A stretch of DNA of 44,411 bases from the NCBI RefSeq assembly GCF_025821665.1, contig NZ_JACKSJ010000128.1:1-44411 (forward strand). Direction: 5' to 3'. The notes below the pieces were generated by a model, which was not told the origin of the DNA, did not search any database, and saw nothing but the letters and a program-made list of their open reading frames with translations. The stretch is from [Mycobacterium] manitobense. GTDB lineage: Bacteria > Actinomycetota > Actinomycetes > Mycobacteriales > Mycobacteriaceae. Below are positions 7,731-16,032 of this stretch, piece after piece. Numbering within the stretch: the stretch's first letter is position 1; each line of letters begins with the position of its first letter. The position numbers and the translations under genes were made by a program.

Positions 7731-8767
7731 GTCGTGCAACCCTTCTCGGTCATCGAGGCGAGGTCCGCGGCACTGCCGCCGCGGCCGTCGGGATAGAACT
7801 GCATCGCCCACTTGCGGATCGCGGTGAATCCCTCGTACTCGGCGGTGGCCAGCGCGGGGGGATCGGAATAGCGTTGGTGCGACCAGATGTGGATGTCCTG
7901 TGCGAACTGGCGGATCACCTCGTCGCCGAACGCCTCGGCCTTGACGCGGGCCCGCTCGGGATCCCGCACGGGCTTGGCCGGCCTGCCGATGTAGACCATG
8001 AACCGGACGTCGGAGGTCGAGTCGTCGACCGGGGTGACGGCCGAGATGGTGCGGTTGTCGACCATGCCCCAGCTCTTGGTCACCGCGATGCCCAGCCCGC
8101 CGTTGATCGCCTCGACCCCGCTGCGCACGTCGTCGATCGACTGCTGGTCGTCGCCCTCGAAGGTGATCGTGAAGTCCACGTAGGACACCGGTTCGGCGAA
8201 GTCGTGGCGGGTGAACACCGGAACGATCGGCGTCTCGTGCACGTACTTGAAGTGCGCGAAGTCGACCCCGTTCTCGAGCACGTACTGCGGGTGCATCTCC
8301 AGCCCCTGCCGGAACAGCCGCTGCTGCGGGAAGTAGTCGGCGGCGCTGCTGCCGTCGGCGAACGACGCGAACACGTCGGGGGCCTCGAAGAACGGCTCCC
8401 GGCCCTCGGCGTCGTGCCAGATGTAGACGGCCTCGTTGCGTTCGGTCACCGGGTAGGTCCGCATGCGGCGGCCGCGGTTGGGCCGGTCCTGGTACGGGAT
8501 GCACACGTTGCGCCCGTCGGCGTTCCACTGCCAGCCGTGGAACGGGCACTGGATCACCTCGCCGACGACATGACCGCCGAAGCCGAGGTGGGCGCCGAGG
8601 TGCTCGCAGTAGGCGTTCATCACGACCACCCGGCCGGTCTCCGAGCGCCAGGCGACCATGTCCTCGCCGAAGTACCGCATGGTGTGCACGTCGCCGACGC
8701 CGACCTCGTCGGACCAGGCCACCTGGAACCAGCCCGTCGGCTTCATCGAGAGCGGCGGTTTCGCCAT
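7727..8767 (-). CDS. Rieske non-heme iron oxygenase (terminal component)
   Basis: 346 residues from ATG 8767; a GTG at 8782 would add five. The Rieske cluster motif is Cys54-x-His56-x17-Cys74-x2-His77. The mononuclear iron site is ENGVDFAHFKYVH, with bridging Asp169 and ligands His172 and His177. A later Asp in FAQDIHIW is a likely third ligand. The architecture is that of KshA/DAF-36-type single-subunit oxygenases that hydroxylate or desaturate steroid-like or bulky ring substrates. The substrate is not known. A divergent TetR probably regulates it. No Rieske reductase (KshB-like) is encoded here. Confidence 0.88.
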   Translation of the reverse strand: MAKPPLSMKPTGWFQVAWSDEVGVGDVHTMRYFGEDMVAWRSETGRVVVMNAYCEHLGAHLGFGGHVVGEVIQCPFHGWQWNADGRNVCIPYQDRPNRGRRMRTYPVTERNEAVYIWHDAEGREPFFEAPDVFASFADGSSAADYFPQQRLFRQGLEMHPQYVLENGVDFAHFKYVHETPIVPVFTRHDFAEPVSYVDFTITFEGDDQQSIDDVRSGVEAINGGLGIAVTKSWGMVDNRTISAVTPVDDSTSDVRFMVYIGRPAKPVRDPERARVKAEAFGDEVIRQFAQDIHIWSHQRYSDPPALATAEYEGFTAIRKWAMQFYPDGRGGSAADLASMTEKGCTT

Positions 8768-8791
8768 GTGGACAAGAATCACAGAGGCCTC

Positions 8792-8797
8792 TACGAT
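8792..8797 (+). promoter_or_regulatory. -10 element for leaderless tetR-type gene
   Basis: TACGAT is followed by 7 nt and then the GTG at 8805. The whole gap to the divergent oxygenase is 37 nt, so one bound regulator dimer would cover both promoters. Confidence 0.55.
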
Positions 8798-8804
8798 TCG
8801 TCAA

Positions 8805-9431
8805 GTGTCGGCATCGCGGACCGAGAGTCCCCGGCGAACCAACCGGCGTGGCCAGGCCACCCGCGACGGCATGCTGGACGCCGCGCTGCGCGCCCTCGCC
8901 ACCGGCGACACGACCGCAGCGTCCGGGAACCGCATCGCCAAGGACGCAGGCGCGACGTGGGGCGCGGTCAAATACCAGTTCGGCGACATCGACGGGCTCT
9001 GGGCGGCCGTGCTGCGCCGCACCGCCGAGCGCCGCGGCAGGCTGCCGTCCGGGGCGACCCCCGGTGCCCCCCTGCGCGAACGCGTCAGCGCCATCATCGA
9101 CCTGCTCTTCGACGGCCTGTCCGCCCCGGACTCCCGCGCGATCGAGACGCTGCGCGCCGCGCTTCCCCGCGACGGCGCCGAGCTCGAACGGCTCTACCCG
9201 CAGACCGCGGCGGAACTGCAGTCCTGGGGACGCGGCTGGATCGAGGCCTGCCAGGCGGCGTTCGCCGACGTCGACGTCGACCCCGAGCGCATCCGCGAGG
9301 TGGCGTCGTTCATCCCCGGCGCGATGCGCGGCCTGGTCTCCGAACGCCAGCTCGGGTCGTACTACGACCTCGACGTCGCACGGCGCGGCCTGGCAGGCGC
9401 GATCGTCGCCTACCTCGAACCGCCGGCCTAG
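8805..9431 (+). CDS. TetR-family transcriptional regulator
   Basis: 208 residues from GTG 8805. The frame is open upstream to 8658, but that part lies in the divergent oxygenase gene. The N-terminal TetR domain shows an Arg-rich start (RRTNRRGQATRDGMLDAALRALA) and the HTH ASGNRIAKDAGATWGAVKYQFGD, where the usual YYHF is KYQFGD. The C-terminal ligand domain is generic. Divergent placement suggests control of the Rieske oxygenase-reductase pair, with release by its substrate. Its stop overlaps the antiporter stop (CTAG, 9428-9431). Confidence 0.88.
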   Translation: MSASRTESPRRTNRRGQATRDGMLDAALRALATGDTTAASGNRIAKDAGATWGAVKYQFGDIDGLWAAVLRRTAERRGRLPSGATPGAPLRERVSAIIDLLFDGLSAPDSRAIETLRAALPRDGAELERLYPQTAAELQSWGRGWIEACQAAFADVDVDPERIREVASFIPGAMRGLVSERQLGSYYDLDVARRGLAGAIVAYLEPPA

Positions 9432-11020
9432 CGACGGTTGAGCGTCGCCTCCTCCAGGTCCAGCCCGCGCAGCACCGAGCGCAGCACCTCGTCGTCGATG
9501 CGTCCGGCGTCGCGCTCGGCGATGAACGTCTCTCGCTCGGCGGCCAGCATTTCCAGCCGCAGCCGCCGGAACGCCGACGCCGGGCTCTCGCCGATGTCCT
9601 CCTCGTCGCGCCCGAGCCGCTCCCACGCCGAGTTCGCCCTGCGGTTGTTCCAGCCCCTGAGCACCTCGGCGGCGCGGTCGTGCACGTCCGAGCCGGGCTC
9701 CTGTTCGGCCATCAGCTCGTCGAGCCGGTCGGCGGCCGCCTGTGCCGCCTTGGATTGTGCGGCGGCCGCCGCCAGCGCGTCCCGGTGCGCTTCGTCGCCC
9801 TGCACCCCGAGCACCCGGATCAGCCACGGCAGCGTCAGACCGTGCAGCAGCAGCGTGCCGACGACCACGACGAAGGTGAGGAACACCAGTTGCGGGCGGC
9901 CGGGGAACTCCGCACCCGACATCGTGGTCATCGGGACGCCGAAGGCGGCGGCCAGCGACACCACCCCGCGCATTCCGGCCCACGCGACGACGAACACCTG
10001 CGCGGGCGGGGGTGCAGGCTCGCTGTGCCGGAGACGCGGCGACACCCAGCGCGGCAGGTAAGCGAACAGAAAGACCCAGACCAGGCGCACCATCAGCACC
10101 GTCCCGAACACGGCCGCCGACGCGATCACCAGCGTGCGGGCCGAGATGCCGGTCAGCTCGCCGACGACCTTCGGCAGCTGCAGCCCGATCAGCAGGAAGG
10201 CGAACGACTCCAGCACCAGCTGCGCGGCCCGCCACACCGCGTCGTCCTGCAGCCGGGTCGCATAGCTCGCGCGGATGGAGCGCTGCCCGGAGATCAGGGC
10301 GGCCACCACCACCGCGATCACCCCCGAGCCGTGCACCTCCTCGGCCAGCAGGTAGATCGTGAACGGCGCGACCAGGCCGATCGCGCTCTCCACCACCGGG
10401 TCGTTCAGCCGGGCGCGGATGCCGACGATCAGCGCGCCGAGCAGGCCGCCGACCAGAGCCCCGCCGACGGCGGCCAGTGCGAAGGTGCCCAGGCCGTCGC
10501 GCCAGCTCACCGCCGTGCCGACCGCCGCGCCGAGGGCCACCTTGTACGCGGTCAGCGCGGTGGCGTCGTTGAGCAGGCTCTCGCCGCCCAGCAGCGTCAT
10601 GGTCTGCCGGGGCAACCCGAGGCGCCGGCCCACCGCGGTGGCCGACACCGCGTCGGGCGGCGCGACGATCGCGCCGAGTGTCAGTGCGGCAGCCACGGTC
10701 AGCTCAGGAACCGTATGGAAGGCGACGAAGCCGACCGCGAACGTGGTGGCCAGCGGCAGCCCGACGGCCAGTAGCCCGATCGGCCGGACGTTGCGGCGCA
10801 GCGCCACGGAGCTGCTCTCCAGCCCCGCCGACCACAGCAGCGGCGGCAGGATCACGAAGAGCACCAGCTCCGGGTCGAGCTGGATGTCGGGCAGTCCGGG
10901 GATCAGGCCCACGCCCAGGCCGGCCACCACGAGCGCCAGCGGCGCCGACACGTCCAGGCGGCGGGCCACCGCGGCCAGCAGCAGCGACACCACCAGCACC
11001 GCCAGCAGCACGGCATTCAC
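9428..11020 (-). CDS. Na+/H+ antiporter, CPA1 family
   Basis: 530 residues from GTG 11020, preceded by GGAGG. About twelve hydrophobic helices fill residues 1-400. CPA1 signatures include the ND pair in GGESLLNDATAL and the AWAGMRGVVSLAAA segment. The last ~120 residues form a hydrophilic, probably helical cytosolic tail typical of bacterial NhaP/NHE proteins. It exchanges cytosolic Na+ or K+ for protons. It is divergent from a UBP-type zinc finger gene, with 55 nt between starts. Confidence 0.9.
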   Translation of the reverse strand: MNAVLLAVLVVSLLLAAVARRLDVSAPLALVVAGLGVGLIPGLPDIQLDPELVLFVILPPLLWSAGLESSSVALRRNVRPIGLLAVGLPLATTFAVGFVAFHTVPELTVAAALTLGAIVAPPDAVSATAVGRRLGLPRQTMTLLGGESLLNDATALTAYKVALGAAVGTAVSWRDGLGTFALAAVGGALVGGLLGALIVGIRARLNDPVVESAIGLVAPFTIYLLAEEVHGSGVIAVVVAALISGQRSIRASYATRLQDDAVWRAAQLVLESFAFLLIGLQLPKVVGELTGISARTLVIASAAVFGTVLMVRLVWVFLFAYLPRWVSPRLRHSEPAPPPAQVFVVAWAGMRGVVSLAAAFGVPMTTMSGAEFPGRPQLVFLTFVVVVGTLLLHGLTLPWLIRVLGVQGDEAHRDALAAAAAQSKAAQAAADRLDELMAEQEPGSDVHDRAAEVLRGWNNRRANSAWERLGRDEEDIGESPASAFRRLRLEMLAAERETFIAERDAGRIDDEVLRSVLRGLDLEEATLNRR

Positions 11021-11075
11021 GTCGCGACCTCCGAATATTTGCGTCCGTATCGTTGTCCAGCATGCTTGGCAGAAC

Positions 11076-11399
11076 ATGTTGAGGAGATCACGATCCCGCG
11101 ACCGCGGGCACACCGCTCGCTCGGGCTCGCGCTCCACGCCGCTGTGCGAGCACCTGGCCGCCGACGAGTCGGCGCACGTGCCGCCGGCGTCGAGCCGCTG
11201 CCAGGGCTGCGCCGCGCTCGGCGAGACGCTGTGGGCGCACCTGCGGGTGTGCGTGACCTGTGGCCACGTCGGCTGCTGCGACTCCAGCCCGCACCAGCAC
11301 GCCACCGAGCACCACCGCGCCACCGGCCATCCCGTGATGCGTTCGGCCGAGCCGGGGGAGACCTGGCGGTGGTGTTACGTCGACTCGTGTCTGGGCTGA
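11076..11399 (+). CDS. UBP-type (ZnF-UBP) zinc finger protein
   Basis: 107 residues if ATG 11076 is used. The family motif begins only at CEHL (Cys24/His26), so the basic N-terminal ~20 residues may not be translated, although no better in-frame start is obvious. Zinc ligands visible are C24/H26, C42/C45, C59/C62, C67 and a His cluster in SSPHQHATEHHRATGHPV, ending in the conserved WRWCYVD. In eukaryotes this fold binds the free C-terminus of ubiquitin. Bacterial stand-alone members have no established role. Its partner here is the divergent Na+/H+ antiporter; a functional link is inferred from position only. Confidence 0.8.
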   Translation: MLRRSRSRDRGHTARSGSRSTPLCEHLAADESAHVPPASSRCQGCAALGETLWAHLRVCVTCGHVGCCDSSPHQHATEHHRATGHPVMRSAEPGETWRWCYVDSCLG

Positions 11400-11440
11400 G
11401 CCCGTCGCGCCGCGGACCGATCTGGCAGGCTTGACAGGCG

Positions 11441-12733
11441 ATGACTGAATCACTCGAAGGCGAATCGACAAGCGAGCCCGTCACGCCGGTGGAAGGCGTC
11501 GAGCTTGAGGCGTCGTCGCAGCAGGTCACCGCCGACGGGCCCGCGGACCACCGGGCGACGGTGATGCTGCTGGGTTCCGGTGAGCTCAGCCGGGAGCTGG
11601 CGCTGGCGTTCCAGCGGCTGGGCGCCGTCGTGATCGCCGTCGACCGGCACTACGGCGCGGCGCACGGCGTGGCGGACCGCTCGGCGGTGGTGAAGATGAA
11701 CGACGCCGAGGAACTCACCGCGCTGATCGGCCGGGAGAACCCGCGCTACGTGGTCGCCGAATCCGGCGTCATCGCCACCGACGCGCTGCTGGCGGTCGCC
11801 GAGCGCGACGACGTCGAGGTGTTCCCCACTCCGCGCAGCACCCGCCTGGCGCTGGACCGCGAGGGCATGCGCCGGTTGGCCTCCGACGAACTCGGCCTGC
11901 CGACCGCTCCGTTCTGGTTCGCCGGTTCGGTCGAGGAACTCGGCGCGGTGGCCGAGCACGCGGGCTTCCCGCTGGTGGTCAAGCCGGTGTCAGGGGTGCT
12001 GCGCGACGGTCAGTCGGTGCTGCTGCGCCCCGAGGACGTCGAGCCGGCGTGGCAGCGGGCCATCGCGGCGGGACGCATCGCGCACAGCCGCGTGATGGCC
12101 GAGACCGTGGTCGAGGTCGACTACGAGGTCACCCTGCTCACCGTGCGCACCACAGGGCCCACGGGGCCGGCACTGACGTTCTGCGAGCCGATCGGACACC
12201 GCCAGGGTGACGGCGACGAGGTGCTCGAGGTCTGGCAGCCCCAGCAGATGAACCCCGCCGCGCTGGACGCGGCGAAATCGATCGCGGCGCGGATCGTCAA
12301 CTCACTCGGCGGACGCGGGGTGTTCGCCGTCGAGCTGCTGGTCCGCGGCGACGAGGTCTACTTCTCCGACGTCCGGACCCGGCCCCACGACACCGGCATG
12401 GTGACGCTGCGTTCCCAACGGCTGTCGGTGTTCGAGCTGCACGCGCGGGCGATCCTCGGCCTGGCCGTCGACACGATCATGATCTCGCCCGGTGCGGCGG
12501 AGATCCGCTACGGCGGCGCGGAGGCGCCGGTGACCGAACCCGCCGCAGCCGACGTCACCGCCGTGCTGTCCGAGGCGCTGGAAACCCAGGAGAGCGACGT
12601 GCGGCTGTTCGGCCGCCCCGACGAGACCGAGGACCGCCGCCGGCTGGGCGTCGCGCTGGCCACCGCACCCGACGTGATCATCGCGCGGGACCGGGCGCGC
12701 CGGGTGGGCGCTGCGCTGCGCAAGCTCTGGTGA
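11441..12733 (+). CDS. purT: Formate-dependent phosphoribosylglycinamide formyltransferase (GAR transformylase 2)
   Basis: 430 residues with an ATP-grasp fold. The N-terminal MLLGSGELSRELALAFQRLG, the central FPLVVKPVSGVLRDGQSV (ATP-binding) and the C-terminal VRTRPHDTGMVTL are all characteristic of PurT. It forms formyl-GAR from GAR, formate and ATP, step 3 of purine synthesis, without folate. The N-terminal ~40 residues are a polar extension not needed for the fold. It is followed by a membrane protein gene that overlaps its stop codon, then rhodanese and metZ. In M. tuberculosis purT is Rv0389, two genes before metZ. Confidence 0.93.
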   Translation: MTESLEGESTSEPVTPVEGVELEASSQQVTADGPADHRATVMLLGSGELSRELALAFQRLGAVVIAVDRHYGAAHGVADRSAVVKMNDAEELTALIGRENPRYVVAESGVIATDALLAVAERDDVEVFPTPRSTRLALDREGMRRLASDELGLPTAPFWFAGSVEELGAVAEHAGFPLVVKPVSGVLRDGQSVLLRPEDVEPAWQRAIAAGRIAHSRVMAETVVEVDYEVTLLTVRTTGPTGPALTFCEPIGHRQGDGDEVLEVWQPQQMNPAALDAAKSIAARIVNSLGGRGVFAVELLVRGDEVYFSDVRTRPHDTGMVTLRSQRLSVFELHARAILGLAVDTIMISPGAAEIRYGGAEAPVTEPAAADVTAVLSEALETQESDVRLFGRPDETEDRRRLGVALATAPDVIIARDRARRVGAALRKLW

Positions 12734-13203
12734 TGGTGAAGCCCACCGACCCTGCAGGAGCGGACGGAGAACCCGACCGCGACCGGCCCACGGTCGCGCC
12801 GTTCATGGGGGCACTGGCAATCATTGTCCTCGTGGTGATCACAATCGGGCTGGTCAACCTGTTCGAGGGCGACCCGGAGCTGACCCCCGAGCAGCAGGTC
12901 GCCCGCGCGGCCGTCGCGCAGAACGACGCGCTGCAGCGCGAGGCCTACCCCGACTTCCGTGCCAACACCTGCGCAGCCCAGCAGGGCGACGAAACCGAAT
13001 TCCTTGCCCGCCACCGTGACTCGAAGGACAAGAAGGGCCCCCGCTTCGTCGACGACGTCACCGGTGTGGCCGTCGACGGGGACCGCGCGACCGCCACGGT
13101 GACCTACTACTTCGAAAAGGCGCCGGACACCAAGACCGAGGTCCCGACCACCTTCGAGCGGCAGGACGGCACCTGGAAGGTCTGTTCGACCGGTCCCAGC
13201 TAG
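12733..13203 (+). CDS. Small membrane-anchored protein, extracytoplasmic domain
   Basis: 156 residues from ATG 12733, whose A is the last base of the purT stop; GTG 12730 is an alternative. Residues 1-23 are polar. One hydrophobic helix (FMGALAIIVLVVITIGLVNLF) follows, and then an extracytoplasmic domain of ~105 residues with two Cys (NTCAAQ and WKVCST) that could form a disulfide. The fold resembles the NTF2-like/lumazine-binding domains of mycobacterial membrane proteins, with the pattern DGDRATATVTYYFEK...DGTWKVC. Function unknown. I recall no equivalent between purT and Rv0390 in M. tuberculosis. Confidence 0.8.
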   Translation: MVKPTDPAGADGEPDRDRPTVAPFMGALAIIVLVVITIGLVNLFEGDPELTPEQQVARAAVAQNDALQREAYPDFRANTCAAQQGDETEFLARHRDSKDKKGPRFVDDVTGVAVDGDRATATVTYYFEKAPDTKTEVPTTFERQDGTWKVCSTGPS

Positions 13204-13222
13204 ATATGGGAGACTCGCGGCC

Positions 13223-13633
13223 GTGAGCTACGCCGGAGACATCACGCCTGAGGAGGCGTGGAAGGTCCTCAACGACAACCCCGACGCGGTGCTGGTGGAC
13301 TGTCGCACCGACGCGGAGTGGAAGTTCGTCGGCGTGCCCGATCTGTCGTCGCTGCAGCGCGATGTGATCTTCATCGAGTGGAACCGCGTCGACGGCTCGC
13401 ACAACGAAGACTTCGTCGCCGACCTGCAGTCGGCCGGGGTGTCCGGCGAGCGGCCGGTGGTGTTCCTGTGCCGGTCCGGCAACCGGTCCATCGGCGCCGC
13501 CGAGGCCGCCACCGAGGCCGGCATCGGCCCGTCGTACAACGTGCTCGACGGCTTCGAGGGCAACCTCGACGAGCATCGCCGGCGCGGGAGCACCGGCTGG
13601 AAGGCCGTCGGCCTGCCCTGGGTCCAGTCGTGA
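13223..13633 (+). CDS. Rhodanese-like sulfurtransferase
   Basis: 136 residues, single rhodanese domain. The active-site loop is CRSGNRS with catalytic Cys83. VLVDCRTDAEW is the typical first strand and CH2A-like motif. Such proteins carry a persulfide for sulfur transfer. The stop overlaps the metZ start (GTGA), so they are translationally coupled, matching Rv0390-Rv0391 (metZ). It may supply or detoxify sulfane sulfur or sulfide near MetZ, which uses sulfide directly; this is inference. Start GTG 13223. Confidence 0.9.
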   Translation: MSYAGDITPEEAWKVLNDNPDAVLVDCRTDAEWKFVGVPDLSSLQRDVIFIEWNRVDGSHNEDFVADLQSAGVSGERPVVFLCRSGNRSIGAAEAATEAGIGPSYNVLDGFEGNLDEHRRRGSTGWKAVGLPWVQS

Positions 13634-14868
13634 GCTCGCCCGACCCCCAGGACGCGGTCCCGTCCGTCCGCATCCCTGCGCCCCTGCCCGACGGCGTCAG
13701 CCAGGCCACCATCGGAGTGCGCGGCGGCCTGCTCCGGTCGGGCTTCGACGAGACCGCCGAGGCGCTCTACCTCACGTCCGGCTACGTCTACGACAGCGCC
13801 GCGTCCGCAGAGAAGGCGTTCACCGGCGAGATCGACCGGTACGTGTACTCGCGGTACGGCAACCCGACCATCTCGATGTTCGAGGAGCGGCTGCGGCTCA
13901 TCGAGGACGCGCCCGCGTGCTTCGCGACGGCCACCGGGATGGCGGCCGTGTTCACGTCGCTTGGCGCGCTGCTGGGCGCCGGTGACCGATTGGTGGCGGC
14001 CCGCAGCCTGTTCGGCTCGTGCTTCGTGGTGTGCAGTGAGATCCTGCCGCGCTGGGGCATCGAGACCGTGTTCGTCGACGGCGACGACCTCGCGCAGTGG
14101 GAGGAGGCGCTCTCGGTTCCCACCCAGGCGGTGTTCTTCGAGACGCCGTCCAATCCGATGCAGTCGCTGGTCGACATCGCCGCGGTGTCGGAGCTCGCGC
14201 ACGCCGCGGGCGCGAAGGTGGTGCTGGACAACGTGTTCGCGACACCGCTTCTGCAGCAGGGCTTCCCGCTCGGTGTCGACGTGGTGGTCTATTCGGGGAC
14301 CAAGCACATCGACGGTCAGGGCCGGGTGCTCGGCGGGGCGATCCTGGGCGACAAGGAGTACATCGACGGCCCGGTGCAGAAGCTGATGCGCCACACCGGC
14401 CCGGCGATCAGCGCGTTCAACGCCTGGACCCTGCTCAAGGGGCTGGAGACGCTCGCGGTGCGGGTGGACTACTCCAACCGTTCCGCGCACCGAATCGCGG
14501 AGTTCCTCGAGCAGAACTCCTCGGTGTCGTGGGTGCGCTACCCGTTCCTGGAGTCCCATCCCCAGTACGACCTGGCCAAGCGGCAGATGACCGGCGGCGG
14601 CACCGTGGTCACCTTCGCACTCGACGCGCCCGAGGGCCGCGCCAAGGAGCGCGCGTTCGAGGTGCTCGACAAGCTGTCGCTGATCGACATCTCCAACAAC
14701 CTGGGCGACGCCAAATCGTTGATCACCCATCCCGCCACCACCACGCACCGGGCGATGGGCCCGGAGGGCCGGGCTGCCATCGGCCTCGGCGACGGGGTGG
14801 TGCGCGTCTCCGTCGGCCTCGAGGGCACCGAGGACCTGATCGCCGACCTGGACCGGGCGCTGGGCTGA
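13630..14868 (+). CDS. metZ: O-succinylhomoserine sulfhydrylase
   Basis: 412 residues, a Cys/Met-metabolism PLP enzyme. The GTG at 13630 overlaps the rhodanese stop by 4 nt. Key motifs are SRYGNPT near the N-terminus, FFETPSNPMQSLVDI, VVLDNVFATP (the Asp that contacts PLP N1) and YSGTKHIDGQGRVLGG with the PLP-binding Lys. The C-terminal LGDAKSLITHPATTTH is typical of MetZ. It makes homocysteine from O-succinyl(acetyl)homoserine and sulfide in the cytosol. The length and SGTKHIDGQ motif favour MetZ over MetB. Confidence 0.94.
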   Translation: MSSPDPQDAVPSVRIPAPLPDGVSQATIGVRGGLLRSGFDETAEALYLTSGYVYDSAASAEKAFTGEIDRYVYSRYGNPTISMFEERLRLIEDAPACFATATGMAAVFTSLGALLGAGDRLVAARSLFGSCFVVCSEILPRWGIETVFVDGDDLAQWEEALSVPTQAVFFETPSNPMQSLVDIAAVSELAHAAGAKVVLDNVFATPLLQQGFPLGVDVVVYSGTKHIDGQGRVLGGAILGDKEYIDGPVQKLMRHTGPAISAFNAWTLLKGLETLAVRVDYSNRSAHRIAEFLEQNSSVSWVRYPFLESHPQYDLAKRQMTGGGTVVTFALDAPEGRAKERAFEVLDKLSLIDISNNLGDAKSLITHPATTTHRAMGPEGRAAIGLGDGVVRVSVGLEGTEDLIADLDRALG

Positions 14869-14869
14869 C

Positions 14870-15256
14870 GTGTCCCGGCGGACGGAGGCGAAGAAGGCCC
14901 GCAGGCGCAAACGCCGCACCGTCCGCGAGGAACGGCGGTTGGGTGGCGAGGTGTTGAGCCTCGAAGCCGTCGACGAGGTGCTCACCGACCGCGGGTGGGA
15001 GTTCGACGTCGAGAACTCCACCGACGACATCGCGACGTGGTTCTTCCCGCCGTCCGGAGTCGAGATGATCGGCGACACAGTCGAATCCGTGACGAGGATT
15101 TGGCTCGGCGCCGACGACGAGGACACCTGGCACGTGATCTTCGTCGGCGCGGGCGCGGAATCGGTGGACTACGTGTTCACCGCCGACTCGCTGCTGGAGA
15201 ACCTCGAGGCGATCGAGGAGCACCGCCACGGCGATCCGGCGCCGGGGTTCGACTAG
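14870..15256 (+). CDS. Conserved hypothetical protein downstream of metZ
   Basis: 128 residues starting at GTG 14870, one base after the metZ stop, so very likely co-transcribed. The first ~25 residues are strongly basic (SRRTEAKKARRRKRRTVREERR), followed by an acidic alpha/beta domain with EVDVENSTDD-like and EDTWHVIFVGAG segments. No catalytic motif is recognised. The basic tail could bind nucleic acid or be a disordered region. Its stop interlocks with the stop of the convergent TIM-like gene (CTAG, 15253-15256). Confidence 0.75.
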   Translation: MSRRTEAKKARRRKRRTVREERRLGGEVLSLEAVDEVLTDRGWEFDVENSTDDIATWFFPPSGVEMIGDTVESVTRIWLGADDEDTWHVIFVGAGAESVDYVFTADSLLENLEAIEEHRHGDPAPGFD

Positions 15257-16032
15257 GGGCGGGCCGAGACCTCGTCGAGGATCGAGACGACGGCAGCGGG
15301 ATCGTGTGCGCGGCGCCCCAGGAACAGTCCGTCGACCGCGTCGCCCAACCGGCTCAGCAGTCCGGGGCCGGCGCTTCCGCCGTAGACGACCCGGCTTCCG
15401 GTTGCGGTGGGTTCGCCTGCCAGCCAGCCGCTGATGGCCCGGCACACCCGCTGGATGTGGTCGACGGGCGCGGGTTCGCCGGCCCCGATGGCCCATTGCG
15501 GTTCGTAGGCGACCACCATCGATGCCGGCATGCTCGCGGCGGCAGCGGCGTCGACCACCACGTTCACATCGCGGATGCACGACCGTGCCGCCTGCTCGGC
15601 TGTCGTGCGCTTCGGTTCCCCCACGCACACCACCGGGGTGAGGCCGTTACGCAGCGCGGCGACGGCTTTCGACGCGACGATGCGGTCGGACTCCCCGAAG
15701 ATCCTGCGGCGTTCCGCATGCCCGATCTCGGCGTAGGCGCATCCCATCTCCGAGAGCATCGACCCGCTGACCTCACCGGTGAAGGCACCGGCGTCCTCCC
15801 AGAAGAGGTCCTGGGCCCCGACGTCGACACGGCGGCCGGCGAAGATGTCCACACAGCGGGGGATCGCGGGGAAGCTGGGCAGCACGAACAACCGTGCCAA
15901 TCCGTCCGCCAGCACAGGGTGCTCATCGGCGATCCCCGCGATCCGTTCGCACCAGCGGGTGGTCTGGTGGTACCCCATGTACATCTTCAGACTGATCCCG
16001 ATGGTGGCCGGGCGGTGCGCTGCAGCGGTCAC
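15253..16032 (-). CDS. Triosephosphate-isomerase-like sugar phosphate isomerase (LerI/EryH-like)
   Basis: 259 residues with all three TIM catalytic residues: Lys16 (GISLKMY), His105 (EIGHAERR) and Glu177 (AYEPQWAIGAG). The phosphate-gripping YGGSAGPG is also present. It differs from glycolytic TIM in that the canonical N-x-K becomes S-L-K, IGHSERR becomes IGHAERR and PVW becomes PQW. It resembles the divergent TIMs that isomerise erythrulose phosphates (EryH of Brucella, LerI of M. smegmatis). Its GTG overlaps the upstream isomerase stop (GTGA). Co-location with a dihydroxyacetone-kinase-type kinase supports a ketotriose or ketotetrose phosphate substrate. It is unlikely to be the housekeeping tpiA. 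Confidence 0.8.
   Translation of the reverse strand: MTAAAHRPATIGISLKMYMGYHQTTRWCERIAGIADEHPVLADGLARLFVLPSFPAIPRCVDIFAGRRVDVGAQDLFWEDAGAFTGEVSGSMLSEMGCAYAEIGHAERRRIFGESDRIVASKAVAALRNGLTPVVCVGEPKRTTAEQAARSCIRDVNVVVDAAAAASMPASMVVAYEPQWAIGAGEPAPVDHIQRVCRAISGWLAGEPTATGSRVVYGGSAGPGLLSRLGDAVDGLFLGRRAHDPAAVVSILDEVSARP

Noticed and set aside
6651..10235. A 1194-codon minus-strand frame suggesting a fusion of antiporter, oxygenase and reductase regions
   Set aside because: Only its last 359 codons resemble a protein family. The rest is out of frame with the true oxygenase, antiporter and TetR genes.
7616..10774. A 1052-codon plus-strand open frame
   Set aside because: Low-complexity antisense translation across several real genes, with no recognisable domain.
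15253..16032. Housekeeping triosephosphate isomerase (tpiA)
   Set aside because: Active-site surroundings deviate from glycolytic TIM and the gene sits in a sugar operon rather than with gap-pgk.
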